Of a DNA stretch of 40,394 nt, positions 1 to 7,309 are shown piece by piece. The translations under genes and the position numbers were made by a program. The DNA lies in the NCBI RefSeq assembly GCF_000745975.1, contig NZ_JQKJ01000032.1, forward strand, positions 1 through 40,394, in the 5' to 3' direction. The notes beneath the pieces were generated by a model. That model saw nothing but the letters and a program-made list of their open reading frames with translations, had not been told where the DNA came from and did not search any database. Position 1 is the stretch's first letter, and the number at the start of each line of letters is the position of its first letter. The DNA is from Desulfobacter vibrioformis DSM 8776. Lineage in GTDB: Bacteria; Desulfobacterota; Desulfobacteria; Desulfobacterales; Desulfobacteraceae.

Positions 1-303
1 AATCTTACGCTTCGTCATGCCTTGGCGCCTCTGGTGAGAAAAACCCAGTGTTTCTGTAAGGATCGGGCCCAAATGAGACGGCGTGTGACCTTCTTTCAAG
101 CCTTCTATAATTTTGCCAGGCCACATATGAGTTTGCGCTTACCTTTGTCTGAGCAGGAAACATCCGCCTTGGGATTGATTCACCCCAAGTGGCAACATCG
201 AACCCCTGGAATGGCTGCCGGACTGACGAATCATGTTTGGACATTTCGAGAGCTTCTGACCGCTAAATTTGAGCCGTTTCATAATCAAAGTATTAGCGGG
301 TGA
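1..303 (+). CDS. Transposase C-terminal part (5' end outside window)
   Basis: The frame is open from base 1 to the TGA at 301-303, about 100 residues, so the start and most of the protein lie outside the window. The visible part contains the segment NFARPHMSLR followed by TPGMAAGLT and a VWTFRELL segment near the end. That pattern is typical of the C-terminal part of the DDE-type (IS1-like) transposases found in deltaproteobacteria and archaea, where an aromatic-N-[FA]-x-RPH motif follows the last catalytic Glu. The catalytic triad is not visible, so the family assignment rests on the tail alone. An element boundary could lie just after 303. It is probably part of an insertion sequence that disturbed the start of the following SWIM-family gene, which is inference. 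Confidence 0.6.
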   Translation, partial: NLTLRHALAPLVRKTQCFCKDRAQMRRRVTFFQAFYNFARPHMSLRLPLSEQETSALGLIHPKWQHRTPGMAAGLTNHVWTFRELLTAKFEPFHNQSISG

Positions 304-440
304 GCACCGTAAATTAAGGGATAGAATTAATGATAAAAAGTGAAGAAGCACTCTATTATGGCAATAGATCAATGTATATTCTGCGGAAATCTGAAGAAGC
401 CATTGATGTATTCCCGTTTTGAATGTATGCAAAAACTTAA

Positions 441-1997
441 GTGTACACTGTTGATGATGTTTGGAGAAAGCGGATGAAACTAACTGAGTATACAGATGCG
501 GCTATTAAAAAGCGTAAAAAAACAGATTCCTCATTAGCAGTAACAATCAAAAAGCTTTCAAAGGACGAATTAGCCAACATAGTTATAACTTATGCTCAAA
601 AATATCCTGACGTGAAACGGGATTTGATGGTACGTTTGGAATCGAACAAAAAAGCTACTTTTGAGACGATTCGAAAACATATCTACAATGCCTTTTCCTC
701 AATTGAATCACAGAATTATTCCACATCAACGATCTCTAAAAAACTTTCAACTATTTTGCAATCAGTCGAGGATGCATCGTCCGAAATGCAGGCAAAAGTT
801 TATTGGGCTGCAGCAGATGCAACCCTCTCGGAGTTAAATGCATATGGCATATATGATGATCCCCTGGAAGATCTGATCATTGATACATTTGAATCATTAG
901 TGAATATTTTTACGGATAATGAATCGCTGAACGATCTGAAATCAGATGTTATTGATGGACTTATGTCGTATTATATTTCGGGAAACTCCGGGATAACGGA
1001 TCTTATTTATGAGACTGCTTCAGGGCTGTGTCGGGAGGAATCTGATTACCAGATCATGATTGACAGATTAAAACGGTCTGGAAGCTCATACCATAAAGAT
1101 CTGCTGGCTGGCTTGTATGCAGCGATAGGCGACACTGATACCCAGCAAAAAGTCCTGGAAAGCAAACTTGAATACGGAATGGATTATTGGAAACTGGCAA
1201 AGTATTGGTTTGACCAGGGTGATCGCACGAAAGCATTCGATGTGATATTAGATGGCATTGAAAAAGGCAATGGTCGAAAAAACGAATTATATGAGGCATT
1301 ACAAAAGCATTATCAAGAAGAGAATGATTACGACAACATCTTGAAATTACTAAAACAAAAAATCGACAAAAACGAACTTGACCAGCGGATGTTAAGGGAT
1401 GATGGCGCCTATCAATGTCTATGGGAGTACTACAGCAGAACAAATGACTATTCACAGCAAAAACAGCTTCTGGAATTGTGTTTGATGAGAAATGAAGTTG
1501 ATCTGTTTTTTTACAAGAAAGCTGAAAAGACCCTGAATAAAGAAGACTGGGAAAATTTTGAATCAAAAATTATAATAAATCTGCAGAACAGCATCACGCA
1601 GCAACAGGAAAAACTTAAATCCCAGAAATGGACTTATGATGCGCCTTATGGGAGTTATGAAACATCGATATTGGCGGAAATTTATAATTATAAAAAGGAA
1701 GTTGACAAGTTGTTTGAAATCGTCAGGGGGAATATTGACCTCCTGCGGACGTATGAATCGCTCCTGCTTCCAAACTATGCTTCCGAATACCTGAATGTGT
1801 ACAGGAACCGCATTGATCGTTTAATCGCAGCTCGTGGGCGTAAGAATTATCAGACCGCAGTACCATATGTAAAAAAAGTGAAGCAGATTTATACTGAGAT
1901 GTTGGAGAAACCCTCAGATTGGAAGGCCTATATTACACACCTGCGCACCTCCAATAAATCCTTGCCGGCATTACAGGAGGAGTTGTCAAGGATGTGA
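441..1997 (+). CDS. SWIM zinc-finger family protein, C-terminal part without the SWIM domain
   Basis: The reading frame codes for 518 residues starting at a GTG placed directly after an in-frame TAA; an ATG at 474 is an alternative start. The segment LSKDELANIVITYAQKYPDVK near the front and the C-terminal helical repeat region (YLNVYRNRIDRLIAARG, then AVPYVKKVKQIY and a final block reading RTSNKSLPALQEEL) resemble the large C-terminal helical part of SWIM-domain proteins. The CxCxnCxH SWIM motif that should precede it is absent. An upstream in-frame stretch at 330-422 is short and stopped twice, so the front of the gene seems lost, plausibly with the transposase fragment just upstream. The function of this family is poorly known. 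It may be a pseudogene even though the remaining frame is intact. Confidence 0.5.
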   Translation: MYTVDDVWRKRMKLTEYTDAAIKKRKKTDSSLAVTIKKLSKDELANIVITYAQKYPDVKRDLMVRLESNKKATFETIRKHIYNAFSSIESQNYSTSTISKKLSTILQSVEDASSEMQAKVYWAAADATLSELNAYGIYDDPLEDLIIDTFESLVNIFTDNESLNDLKSDVIDGLMSYYISGNSGITDLIYETASGLCREESDYQIMIDRLKRSGSSYHKDLLAGLYAAIGDTDTQQKVLESKLEYGMDYWKLAKYWFDQGDRTKAFDVILDGIEKGNGRKNELYEALQKHYQEENDYDNILKLLKQKIDKNELDQRMLRDDGAYQCLWEYYSRTNDYSQQKQLLELCLMRNEVDLFFYKKAEKTLNKEDWENFESKIIINLQNSITQQQEKLKSQKWTYDAPYGSYETSILAEIYNYKKEVDKLFEIVRGNIDLLRTYESLLLPNYASEYLNVYRNRIDRLIAARGRKNYQTAVPYVKKVKQIYTEMLEKPSDWKAYITHLRTSNKSLPALQEELSRM

Positions 1998-2120
1998 TGT
2001 CTATACAGCTACATATGAGCTTAAATGTTTATTTATTCCAGGCAGTAGTGTTCGGTGATCAACGGTCAGAAGACGATTTGATGCACAGGGCTATGCATTC
2101 AAAAGAAGCAGGAAAAGGGA

Positions 2121-2297
2121 ATGAAGTTAGCATACGACTTCAAGGATACTGGTCCTATTTTATACAATGCCACTGCATTAGGCCTTGTAGGAAGTATTTG
2201 GGGAATATTTATTGGAGGGTTATGTTTTTTTTTAACAGGGACTAAAAACCATTTTAGACAAAGGCTGAACAATATACAATGCTATCAGAATTGCTAA
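2121..2297 (+). CDS. Small hypothetical membrane protein (58 aa)
   Basis: An ATG at 2121 follows a purine-rich ribosome site (GGAAAAGGGA) and opens 58 codons ending at TAA 2295-2297. Residues about 16 to 40 form one hydrophobic stretch rich in Gly, Leu, Ile and Phe, which looks like a single membrane segment, followed by a basic tail. It lies 17 bases before the J-domain gene and could be co-transcribed with it. I do not recognise a family. It is supported only by the ribosome site, the membrane-like composition and the position, so it may not be real. Confidence 0.35.
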   Translation: MKLAYDFKDTGPILYNATALGLVGSIWGIFIGGLCFFLTGTKNHFRQRLNNIQCYQNC

Positions 2298-2314
2298 TAC
2301 CGGCGTAAAAAAAA

Positions 2315-2629
2315 ATGATTAAATATAATGATATTGTTGAAGCCAGAAAACTGTTGAATCTGCCTGAGCGGGCATCAATGGAAGAAATTAAATCAAATTA
2401 CAGAAAACTCATCATGCAATGGCATCCAGATAAATGCCCTGATAATAATGAAAAATGCAATGAAATGACGAAAAAACTAATCTCTGCATATAAGACAATT
2501 CTTCTTTACTGCAATCAATATAAATATTCTTTTAAAAAAGAAGAATTTGAGCAATATTTGTCGGCTGAAGATTGGTGGTTTGAGAGATTTGGCAACGATC
2601 CTTTATGGGGAAATACCAAAAAATCTTAA
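2315..2629 (+). CDS. J-domain (DnaJ-like) protein, 104 aa
   Basis: The first 65 residues match a J domain: a helix with EARKLLNLPERASMEEIKSNYRKL, the HPD signature within MQWHPDK, and a third helix ending in ISAYKTILLY. The HPD tripeptide is what stimulates Hsp70 ATP hydrolysis in this family. There is no G/F region, zinc finger or substrate-binding domain, so it is a type III (J-domain only) protein with an extra tail of about 35 residues containing EDWWFERFG. No clear Shine-Dalgarno sequence precedes the ATG. Its DnaK partner is not in the window. Such stand-alone J proteins are frequent in accessory regions, and its specific client is unknown. Confidence 0.75.
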   Translation: MIKYNDIVEARKLLNLPERASMEEIKSNYRKLIMQWHPDKCPDNNEKCNEMTKKLISAYKTILLYCNQYKYSFKKEEFEQYLSAEDWWFERFGNDPLWGNTKKS

Positions 2630-2741
2630 AATAATGTTTGGTATTGTGTATGGACCAGGCTTTAAGCGCAGGAAAACAGCCAATTTCATCACGTCAGAAC
2701 TTGAAAGTAGGTTTCGTGTGGACGATGATTTTTACAAAAAC

Positions 2742-2759
2742 TGTTTCGTCGATGAAACA
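2742..2759 (+). repeat. Palindrome A flanking the GFA gene (left copy)
   Basis: TGTTTCGTCGATGAAACA is an inverted repeat with arms TGTTTC and GAAACA. A copy differing at two bases lies at 3295-3312, so the pair brackets the GFA-domain gene. The arms could also be part of a small regulatory or transposition-related site. Confidence 0.5.
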
Positions 2760-2800
2760 CTCACGTCGATAAATTGGGATAAACAGAACAGGTGTTGAAC

Positions 2801-3292
2801 ATGGAAAATTCATTCGGACCCGAATATGCCTCCCTGGAAGACACGGGCTTTGTTGCCAAGTACCAAGCCTCATGCTTTTGCGGGGCCGTCCTATATGAGG
2901 TGAGCGCTGATCCAGTGGATGCCAAGCTTTGCCATTGCACAACTTGCCAGAGGCTACATGGAGCACCTATGCAGTGGGCAGCGATTTTCCACAAATACCA
3001 TGTAAGATTCACCGCTGGTTTGGAGAATTTGGGTTTTTATAACAGTGAACAAAACCGGCCAGAACGTATCCTCCCCTGTAAAGTTCGCTGCGGCAAATGT
3101 GGCACCCCCATTGCTGATGAAGGGCGTAGGATGTGGCTCGCTTTCCCATCATTGTTTAATTTCGGACATCCCGCCAAGGTGCCGGAGTTATTCAAACCAA
3201 CTTGCCATCTTTTCTATGGATCAAGGGTTGTCGAGCCACAAGACGATCTGCCCAAGTGGTCCGGGCACAAAAATCATTCTCAACTGCTGTAA
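2801..3292 (+). CDS. GFA (glutathione-dependent formaldehyde-activating/CENP-V) domain protein
   Basis: The 163-residue protein carries the cysteine pattern of the GFA/CENP-V beta-tent fold: CFCG near residue 27, CHCTTC about 22 residues later, and CGKCGTP near residue 103. These cysteines bind zinc in the family. Members are related to Gfa, which was reported to help glutathione react with formaldehyde, but most have no proven substrate, so the activity here is inferred only at family level. The ATG at 2801 is chosen because an AGGTG ribosome site precedes it; GTG 2792 and TTG 2795 are in frame upstream. It stands alone, with no operon partner, and is bracketed by the palindromes at 2742 and 3295. 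GFA genes are common cargo of mobile gene cassettes. Confidence 0.8.
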   Translation: MENSFGPEYASLEDTGFVAKYQASCFCGAVLYEVSADPVDAKLCHCTTCQRLHGAPMQWAAIFHKYHVRFTAGLENLGFYNSEQNRPERILPCKVRCGKCGTPIADEGRRMWLAFPSLFNFGHPAKVPELFKPTCHLFYGSRVVEPQDDLPKWSGHKNHSQLL

Positions 3293-3294
3293 AC

Positions 3295-3312
3295 TGTTTC
3301 ATCAATGAAACA
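3295..3312 (+). repeat. Palindrome A flanking the GFA gene (right copy)
   Basis: TGTTTCATCAATGAAACA is a perfect 8-bp inverted repeat with a two-base centre, starting three bases after the GFA stop codon. It differs from the left copy at two positions. It could act as a weak hairpin, but no T-run follows on the + strand, so it is not a standard terminator. Confidence 0.5.
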
Positions 3313-3745
3313 GCAAAAAATTATTTTGGGGGGAAAGGACTGGCTGAAGAAGTGCTCACCACCGCACTCAAAGTTCCAACGACACAATGCTGGAGTAGTC
3401 AACGCCTTGATTGGAAAGGCTATGGGGCCCCAATTATAGACAAATCTGTCGTTTTACTATTCCTCTAAAATTCTGATTCGTTAAGATTTTAAATGTTAGC
3501 GTTACTCTTCTGCGGTCCCGGCTTTTTACGCCCCGTCGCAAGAGCATTGTTGAAACGCCCATGTTAATTTTTTAGAATAGTCGAATTTCTGAATTAAGCT
3601 GCCTTGGTCTTACTCCCAGAGGAAGGAGGACAATCAAATTGAAAACTCACCAATCAACTTTTCTCATAATTTCCACCAAATGTCCGGGACCCTTTTTTTT
3701 GATGCTGATATTGTCTAAAAAAACCAAATGAAAGGAGGTGATCAT
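3313..3745. other. Non-coding stretch with an imperfect long inverted repeat
   Basis: No convincing gene is seen in these 433 bases. Bases 3499-3558 fold into a segmented stem: GCGTT (3499) pairs with AACGC (3554), CTCTT (3505) with AAGAG (3540), GCG (3512) with CGC (3537) and GGC (3520) with GCC (3530), separated by unpaired bases and closed by a T-rich loop. The layout recalls an integron attC fold, but the ends do not match the RYYYAAC/GTTRRRY consensus. The right end of the stretch leads into the strong ribosome site of the next small gene. Confidence 0.35.
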
Positions 3746-3865
3746 ATGTCAAAAGGTAGAACAAGGGGACCTTCAAGTCATCCTGGACAGGGCGGAAACT
3801 GGCCAAGCTCGACAGGCAAACCCTCAGGTGGCGGACGTGGTAATGCTCCCACAAAAGGCAAATAG
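3746..3865 (+). CDS. Small Gly/Pro/Ser-rich basic protein (39 aa)
   Basis: An almost ideal Shine-Dalgarno sequence, AAAGGAGGTGAT, stands 4 bases before the ATG at 3746. The product is 39 residues, basic, and made mostly of Gly, Ser, Pro, Lys and Asn, with the segments GGNWPSSTGKPSGGG and NAPTKGK. It has no predicted helix or membrane segment and is probably unstructured. A second tiny gene with opposite charge follows 36 bases later in the same direction, and a hairpin terminator closes the pair. I have no function for it. The strength of the ribosome site is the main evidence that it is translated. Confidence 0.6.
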   Translation: MSKGRTRGPSSHPGQGGNWPSSTGKPSGGGRGNAPTKGK

Positions 3866-3901
3866 TTTAAATAATGAAATCAAAAAGTCAGGAGAATTAA
3901 A

Positions 3902-4027
3902 ATGGCATTAAATCCGGATTATGATTACAGCCAGGACGAACTTGATAACCATTCCAGAAATATGGATCCTGAACATGACCAATACTGGGATTCAAGAGGC
4001 GAAGACAGGCCAGATGACGACGATTAA
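3902..4027 (+). CDS. Small acidic protein (41 aa)
   Basis: The ATG at 3902 follows the ribosome site CAGGAGAATT. The 41-residue product is strongly acidic, ending in four Asp residues, and contains DNHSRNMDPEHDQYWDSRG, which resembles short uncharacterised bacterial proteins with an N-x-M-(N/D)-P core and an SRG motif. That resemblance is from memory and not checked. It directly follows the basic 39-residue protein, so the two may be expressed together and could interact by charge, which is speculation. A terminator hairpin begins 14 bases after the stop. Confidence 0.6.
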   Translation: MALNPDYDYSQDELDNHSRNMDPEHDQYWDSRGEDRPDDDD

Positions 4028-4040
4028 ACTTTAATCACCA

Positions 4041-4080
4041 CTGCCCCTTTATCTATCTGATATTGGGGCAGTATATTTTT
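4041..4080 (+). terminator. Hairpin terminator after the two small genes
   Basis: CTGCCCC at 4041-4047 pairs with GGGGCAG at 4065-4071, with an inner TATC/GATA pairing, followed by a T-rich run (4072-4079). It closes the small-gene pair and overlaps the 3' end of the convergent 374-residue gene. Confidence 0.65.
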
Positions 4081-5173
4081 GAACAAAATAGTCGTAGTAG
4101 ATGTTATAATCCTGAAAAAACTCTTCAATGTCCTGGTTCGAACCTTTGTAAAATCGCACCTTATTAATCATTTCATCAAGGCCATGAAAAATGAAATTGA
4201 AATGCTTAACCCATTTGTAAAACATATAATGATGGAAAGTGTAATGTTCAGGGAAAAGGCAGGCAAGTATTTCAAGCACTGTGGAATTCTTGGGTTTCAC
4301 TTTCTCCAAAGACCACCGTCGAAATTGCCTTGCTAAAGATTGGGGGTCCAATTTCTCTGACTTAATCATGTATTCTTCATCTTCGAAATTATCTTTTTCT
4401 TGTTCTGAAAGTAGCCGTCCTAATCGCTTCTCTTGTTTCTTAACAATTTCCTGTTTTAGACACGCGTCTTTTTCAGAAATGATTTTTTCAGCTATTTCTT
4501 CCCAACTTCTGCATGCCGACCTTTTCATAAGATACTCAAACCACCTTTTGATAGGGGATTTAATTTCATTACTTTCAAAACAGGGCAAAAAATCTCGAAA
4601 TTGGGATTTTTTCTCTGGAATGTCAAAAAGTTCCGCATCAAGAGAGGCCATACAATAAAGCAGAATTCTTAAAAAAAAGAGCATCGTAAATCGGCAATAT
4701 TCATTCACTGATGTCGCTTTTCTACTGGCTAAAAGTATATCTTGTTCGAATTTTAATTTCGCCAACGACAACTCAGAAAAGCATTCAGAATGTTTAATAA
4801 AATCTTGGTTTTTCGCATATGTGCTGAATTCAAGTCCTCGCTGTTCTAAGAACAAAATGAGTTTTTTCGTTTCCGGCAGGTGTTTTTGACAGAATTTTTT
4901 ATTCACAGGATTGTTAAAAAATAATTCCCAAGGATTTCCTGGTTCCAAATTTTTTAACATTTCTGGCTTCAAACCCATATCCATGCCAAATTCATTCAAT
5001 ATCGTTGTGTTATAGCCATCACATGCCTTTTGTATGGTGCTATCTCTCGGGCTCCTTTCATTGTTGAAAATTGACTTCCAGGTTTTTCGACCGACATCAG
5101 TTATTTTTTCACACTGGATGGCAAGGTCAATTTCTTCAACTGATTCCAAAAGAAAATTGGGATGAAAAAGCAT
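4049..5173 (-). CDS. Hypothetical protein (374 aa), mostly helical
   Basis: The intact 374-codon frame is AT-rich like the surrounding island and has no recognisable domain beyond a possible N-terminal helix-turn-helix. Residues about 24 to 60 (TDVGRKTWKSIFNNERSPRD, then a STIQKACDGYN helix) look like an XRE-type DNA-binding segment, where a short turn follows a W-K-S-I helix. The rest is charged and helical, rich in Lys, Glu, Phe and Tyr, with no signal peptide or clear membrane segment. It starts at ATG 5173 with only a weak purine run upstream. It is single and convergent with the small genes to its left. It could be a phage- or island-borne regulator or defence component, but no function can be assigned. 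Confidence 0.55.
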   Translation of the reverse strand: MLFHPNFLLESVEEIDLAIQCEKITDVGRKTWKSIFNNERSPRDSTIQKACDGYNTTILNEFGMDMGLKPEMLKNLEPGNPWELFFNNPVNKKFCQKHLPETKKLILFLEQRGLEFSTYAKNQDFIKHSECFSELSLAKLKFEQDILLASRKATSVNEYCRFTMLFFLRILLYCMASLDAELFDIPEKKSQFRDFLPCFESNEIKSPIKRWFEYLMKRSACRSWEEIAEKIISEKDACLKQEIVKKQEKRLGRLLSEQEKDNFEDEEYMIKSEKLDPQSLARQFRRWSLEKVKPKNSTVLEILACLFPEHYTFHHYMFYKWVKHFNFIFHGLDEMINKVRFYKGSNQDIEEFFQDYNIYYDYFVQKYTAPISDR

Positions 5174-5292
5174 TGAATCTCTCGCTATAAAATTAGTATT
5201 TCAAGATCATATACCACTGAAATAGATGAAGATGCCACATGTTTTAGAATTCTGATCATGGTCACACCTTTCAAATTCTGTCCGTCAAAGAA

Positions 5293-5448
5293 CTTGCCAG
5301 CCATCTGCTCCAGGCAAATTACGATATCAGTACAATTCAGGAGCTTTTGGGACATAGTGACGTTAGAAGTACTATGATTTACACGCATACTGTAAACTCA
5401 AAAGCCCTTTGGATCTTTAAAAAACATTCAATCCTTGAAAAGAAGTAA
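5293..5448 (+). pseudogene. Tyrosine recombinase remnant (integron-integrase-like C-terminus)
   Basis: The frame translates to [20 protein letters not shown] followed by [12 protein letters not shown] and a short tail ending at TAA 5446-5448. This is the last part of a tyrosine recombinase: the helix after the H-x-x-R box, the LLGH motif with its conserved His, and the catalytic Tyr within MIYTH. The wording is closest to integron integrases and related chromosomal recombinases. No upstream catalytic domain is found; the frame degrades just before LASH. It is therefore a broken gene, marking past mobile activity. Confidence 0.7.
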
Positions 5449-5571
5449 TCTAACGGCAAGCACTAATGGTATGATTGTAGGGAAGCCGCACCTCTCAGTA
5501 CCCCCACCACTACCAAAAGCATTGTTCACCATAACAAAAAAAAGTCCAGCCATCACTACCGCAACTAAAGC

Positions 5572-5811
5572 TCACCCCAAAGCCTTCACCAAAGGATCAT
5601 CACTTCTCAAAACAGTACAGGATTCGGTTCCCTGGTCAAAAACGATAACGGCCTTGCCGGACCTGAGCAGACCCAGCACTTGGGCAATCTTCGTGCCTAA
5701 AGGCATTTCAACCTCACCATAGTCCGTTCCATCCCTGGTTACAAATTCTTCAACAACACCATGCAAAGCTTCGGGGCTCAGTTGGTCGTATGGGATTTTG
5801 ACAGCTTTCAA
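5572..5811 (-). CDS. yheU: UPF0270 (YheU-like) protein
   Basis: The 79-residue product matches the UPF0270 family from its start: IPYDQLSPEALHGVVEEFVT then RDGTDYGE, as in E. coli YheU, where a short acidic helix-rich domain of about 70 residues begins with I-P-x-x-x-L-x-P-E-x-L. The later segment KIAQVLGLLRSGKAVIVFD fits the family's conserved C-terminal helix and strand. The extra 12 residues at the end are not part of the usual family. The biochemical role is unknown. It sits alone between two recombinase remnants, so it may have been moved with the island, or be an old resident cut off by insertions. Confidence 0.85.
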   Translation of the reverse strand: MKAVKIPYDQLSPEALHGVVEEFVTRDGTDYGEVEMPLGTKIAQVLGLLRSGKAVIVFDQGTESCTVLRSDDPLVKALG

Positions 5812-5869
5812 TTTTCAGGTTTCCAGTCATTCAGTGTTGTTATTTTTTTGTGGGTCGGTGTTTTCTTGA

Positions 5870-6031
5870 TTTGATATTCCAACTGGTAAATGTATCCTTG
5901 GGCATGAAAATAGGGTGATTATTGAAATTTATCTTCATTCAATTGGTGATGGAGAACGAGCAGCTGTAGAGCGTCTGGAAAAGAGATTTGATCAATTTTC
6001 TCACACAGACTCTCACTCAGAAAGCCTTTAA
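5870..6031 (+). pseudogene. Phage-type tyrosine integrase remnant next to tRNA-Lys
   Basis: Open from a stop at 5867-5869, the frame reads DIPTGKCILGHENRVIIEIY followed by LHSIGDGERAAVERLEKRF and stops at TAA 6029-6031. The LGHEN box carries the late catalytic His and the EIYLH segment holds the catalytic Tyr in the style of tRNA-targeting phage integrases. Everything before it is missing. It ends 49 bases from the 3' end of the tRNA-Lys gene, the standard place for an integrase beside its attachment site, so it is read as a leftover of an element once inserted there. Confidence 0.75.
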
Positions 6032-6036
6032 AACGC

Positions 6037-6067
6037 AAAAAAGCCTTCAACTAAAAACGCTGAAAGC
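6037..6067 (-). terminator. Terminator of the tRNA-Lys transcript
   Basis: On the minus strand GCTTTCA (6067-6061) pairs with TGAAGGC (6049-6043), with one G-T pair, and a run of six T follows. It lies 14 bases past the tRNA 3' end. Confidence 0.6.
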
Positions 6068-6080
6068 CTTGTTGCTGTGA

Positions 6081-6156
6081 TGGTGGGCCATCGGGGAGTC
6101 GAACCCAGGACCTACTGATTAAGAGTCAGTTGCTCTACCAATTGAGCTAATGGCCC
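6081..6156 (-). tRNA. tRNA-Lys (anticodon CTT)
   Basis: The minus strand folds into a complete cloverleaf of 76 bases including the encoded CCA. The acceptor arm pairs GGGCCAT with ATGGCCC, the anticodon loop is CTCTTAA with anticodon CTT, and the T-loop carries GGTTCGACTCC. It decodes the lysine codon AAG. A consensus promoter lies just upstream and a hairpin with a T-run downstream. Its 3' end borders a broken integrase, which suggests past use as an attachment site. Confidence 0.96.
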
Positions 6157-6172
6157 ATCAAATTAAAGCCGA

Positions 6173-6201
6173 ATAGTATCCAAGACTGCCGTTATTGTCA
6201 A
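6173..6201 (-). promoter_or_regulatory. Promoter of tRNA-Lys
   Basis: On the minus strand TTGACA (6201-6196) and TACTAT (6178-6173) are separated by exactly 17 bases and lie 17 bases ahead of the mature tRNA 5' end. Confidence 0.8.
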
Positions 6202-6349
6202 TGATTTTTTGATCATGAGCCTTATGATAATTTGGGGTTTGAATCTGTTATGGGGTTTTGTGCCGAGCATGATCAAATTTTTTGGAAATTTTATGATTCT
6301 CATGTTAAATCTTCGATCTGGAATAATTTAAAAGACAAGGGAAAACACA

Positions 6350-7309
6350 TTGCAGGAAACGTTCATAACCTTTGAAAACAGTTCGCCTATGTGCCTTTCC
6401 CAGGTGCCGTCCAAGCCGGTTTCACGCCTTGCACCAACTCCCAGTGGCTTTTTGCACCTTGGCAATGCCGTAAATTTTCTGGTGACCTGGGCCATTGTCA
6501 GAAGCCGTAACGGAAGCCTTCATCTGCGCATTGATGATATGGACGGTATCCGTTTTAGGCCCGATGTGCTGGAAGATATCTTTACCAGCCTTGACTGGCT
6601 GGGCCTGGACTGGGATACAGGGCCATCGGGACCGGATGATTTTTATCAAAACTTTTCGTTGCACAAAAAAAAGGAATATTACCGGGGCAGGTTACAAGCC
6701 CTTGATAAAATGAGGCGAAAGACTTTTGTGTGTAGATGCAGCAGGGCATCCATAAAAAAAGTATCTCCCAATGGACTGTATCCGGGCACATGCCGAAATG
6801 CCGACTTGGTATTTGAACCCGGTCTTCATGCTGTTCGGTTAAGGGTGGACAATGATACCGGCATTCAGGTCAATAATCATCGTATTGATCTGGCCGAAGC
6901 ATTTGGAGATTTTGTCCTCTGGCGCAAGGATGATCAACCCAGTTATCACCTGGCAAGTCTTTTGGAAGATGAAGAAGGCGGTATCAATTTAATTGTCCGG
7001 GGCCAAGACCTGCTCTTTTCCACGGCAGCCCAGATTTATCTTGCCCAATGTTTTGGTTTCTCTTCATTTCCGGCATGCCGATTTCTTCATCACGGGCTTG
7101 TTTTGGGGGATAATGGCGAAAAGTTGTCAAAGTCAAGGGGTGCCTATGCCCTCAAAGACCTGAGGCAGTCTGGGGGCTCTCCTGCCTTCGCCGTAAAAAC
7201 AGCAGCCCGGGTTTTAGGGCTTAAACACAATCCAATTCTTACCGCACAGGATCTAAAACACGCATTGATTTCATTGAACAGGCAAAACGCTTTTTTTAAA
7301 CCCGCATGA
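6350..7309 (+). CDS. gluQ: Glutamyl-Q tRNA(Asp) synthetase
   Basis: The 319-residue protein is the short GluRS paralogue that attaches glutamate to queuosine in tRNA(Asp). It keeps the class I synthetase signatures: HLGN (36-39) for HIGH, and KLSKS in GEKLSKSRG for KMSKS. The zinc site expected in GluQ-RS is visible as CRCSRASI followed about 10 residues later by GLYPGTCR. It lacks the anticodon-binding domain of GluRS, as the family does, and its length is typical. The TTG start at 6350 is preferred because AAGGGA precedes it; ATG 6389 is an alternative that would still keep the whole Rossmann domain. Its last 39 bases overlap the end of topA, which is transcribed toward it. Confidence 0.88.
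   Translation: MQETFITFENSSPMCLSQVPSKPVSRLAPTPSGFLHLGNAVNFLVTWAIVRSRNGSLHLRIDDMDGIRFRPDVLEDIFTSLDWLGLDWDTGPSGPDDFYQNFSLHKKKEYYRGRLQALDKMRRKTFVCRCSRASIKKVSPNGLYPGTCRNADLVFEPGLHAVRLRVDNDTGIQVNNHRIDLAEAFGDFVLWRKDDQPSYHLASLLEDEEGGINLIVRGQDLLFSTAAQIYLAQCFGFSSFPACRFLHHGLVLGDNGEKLSKSRGAYALKDLRQSGGSPAFAVKTAARVLGLKHNPILTAQDLKHALISLNRQNAFFKPA

Noticed and set aside
2547-2798. 83-codon + strand frame overlapping the J-domain gene
   Set aside because: It overlaps a convincing gene in another frame, has no ribosome site and matches nothing known.
3305-3468. Frame of about 54 codons after the GFA gene
   Set aside because: Its ATG lies inside the palindrome, there is no ribosome site, and composition does not look coding.
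3654-3854. 66-codon minus-strand frame
   Set aside because: It lies opposite the 39-residue gene that has a near-perfect ribosome site, and it has none itself.
5435-5722. 95-codon + strand frame
   Set aside because: It is the antisense shadow of the UPF0270 gene and has a low-complexity Thr/Pro/Lys composition.
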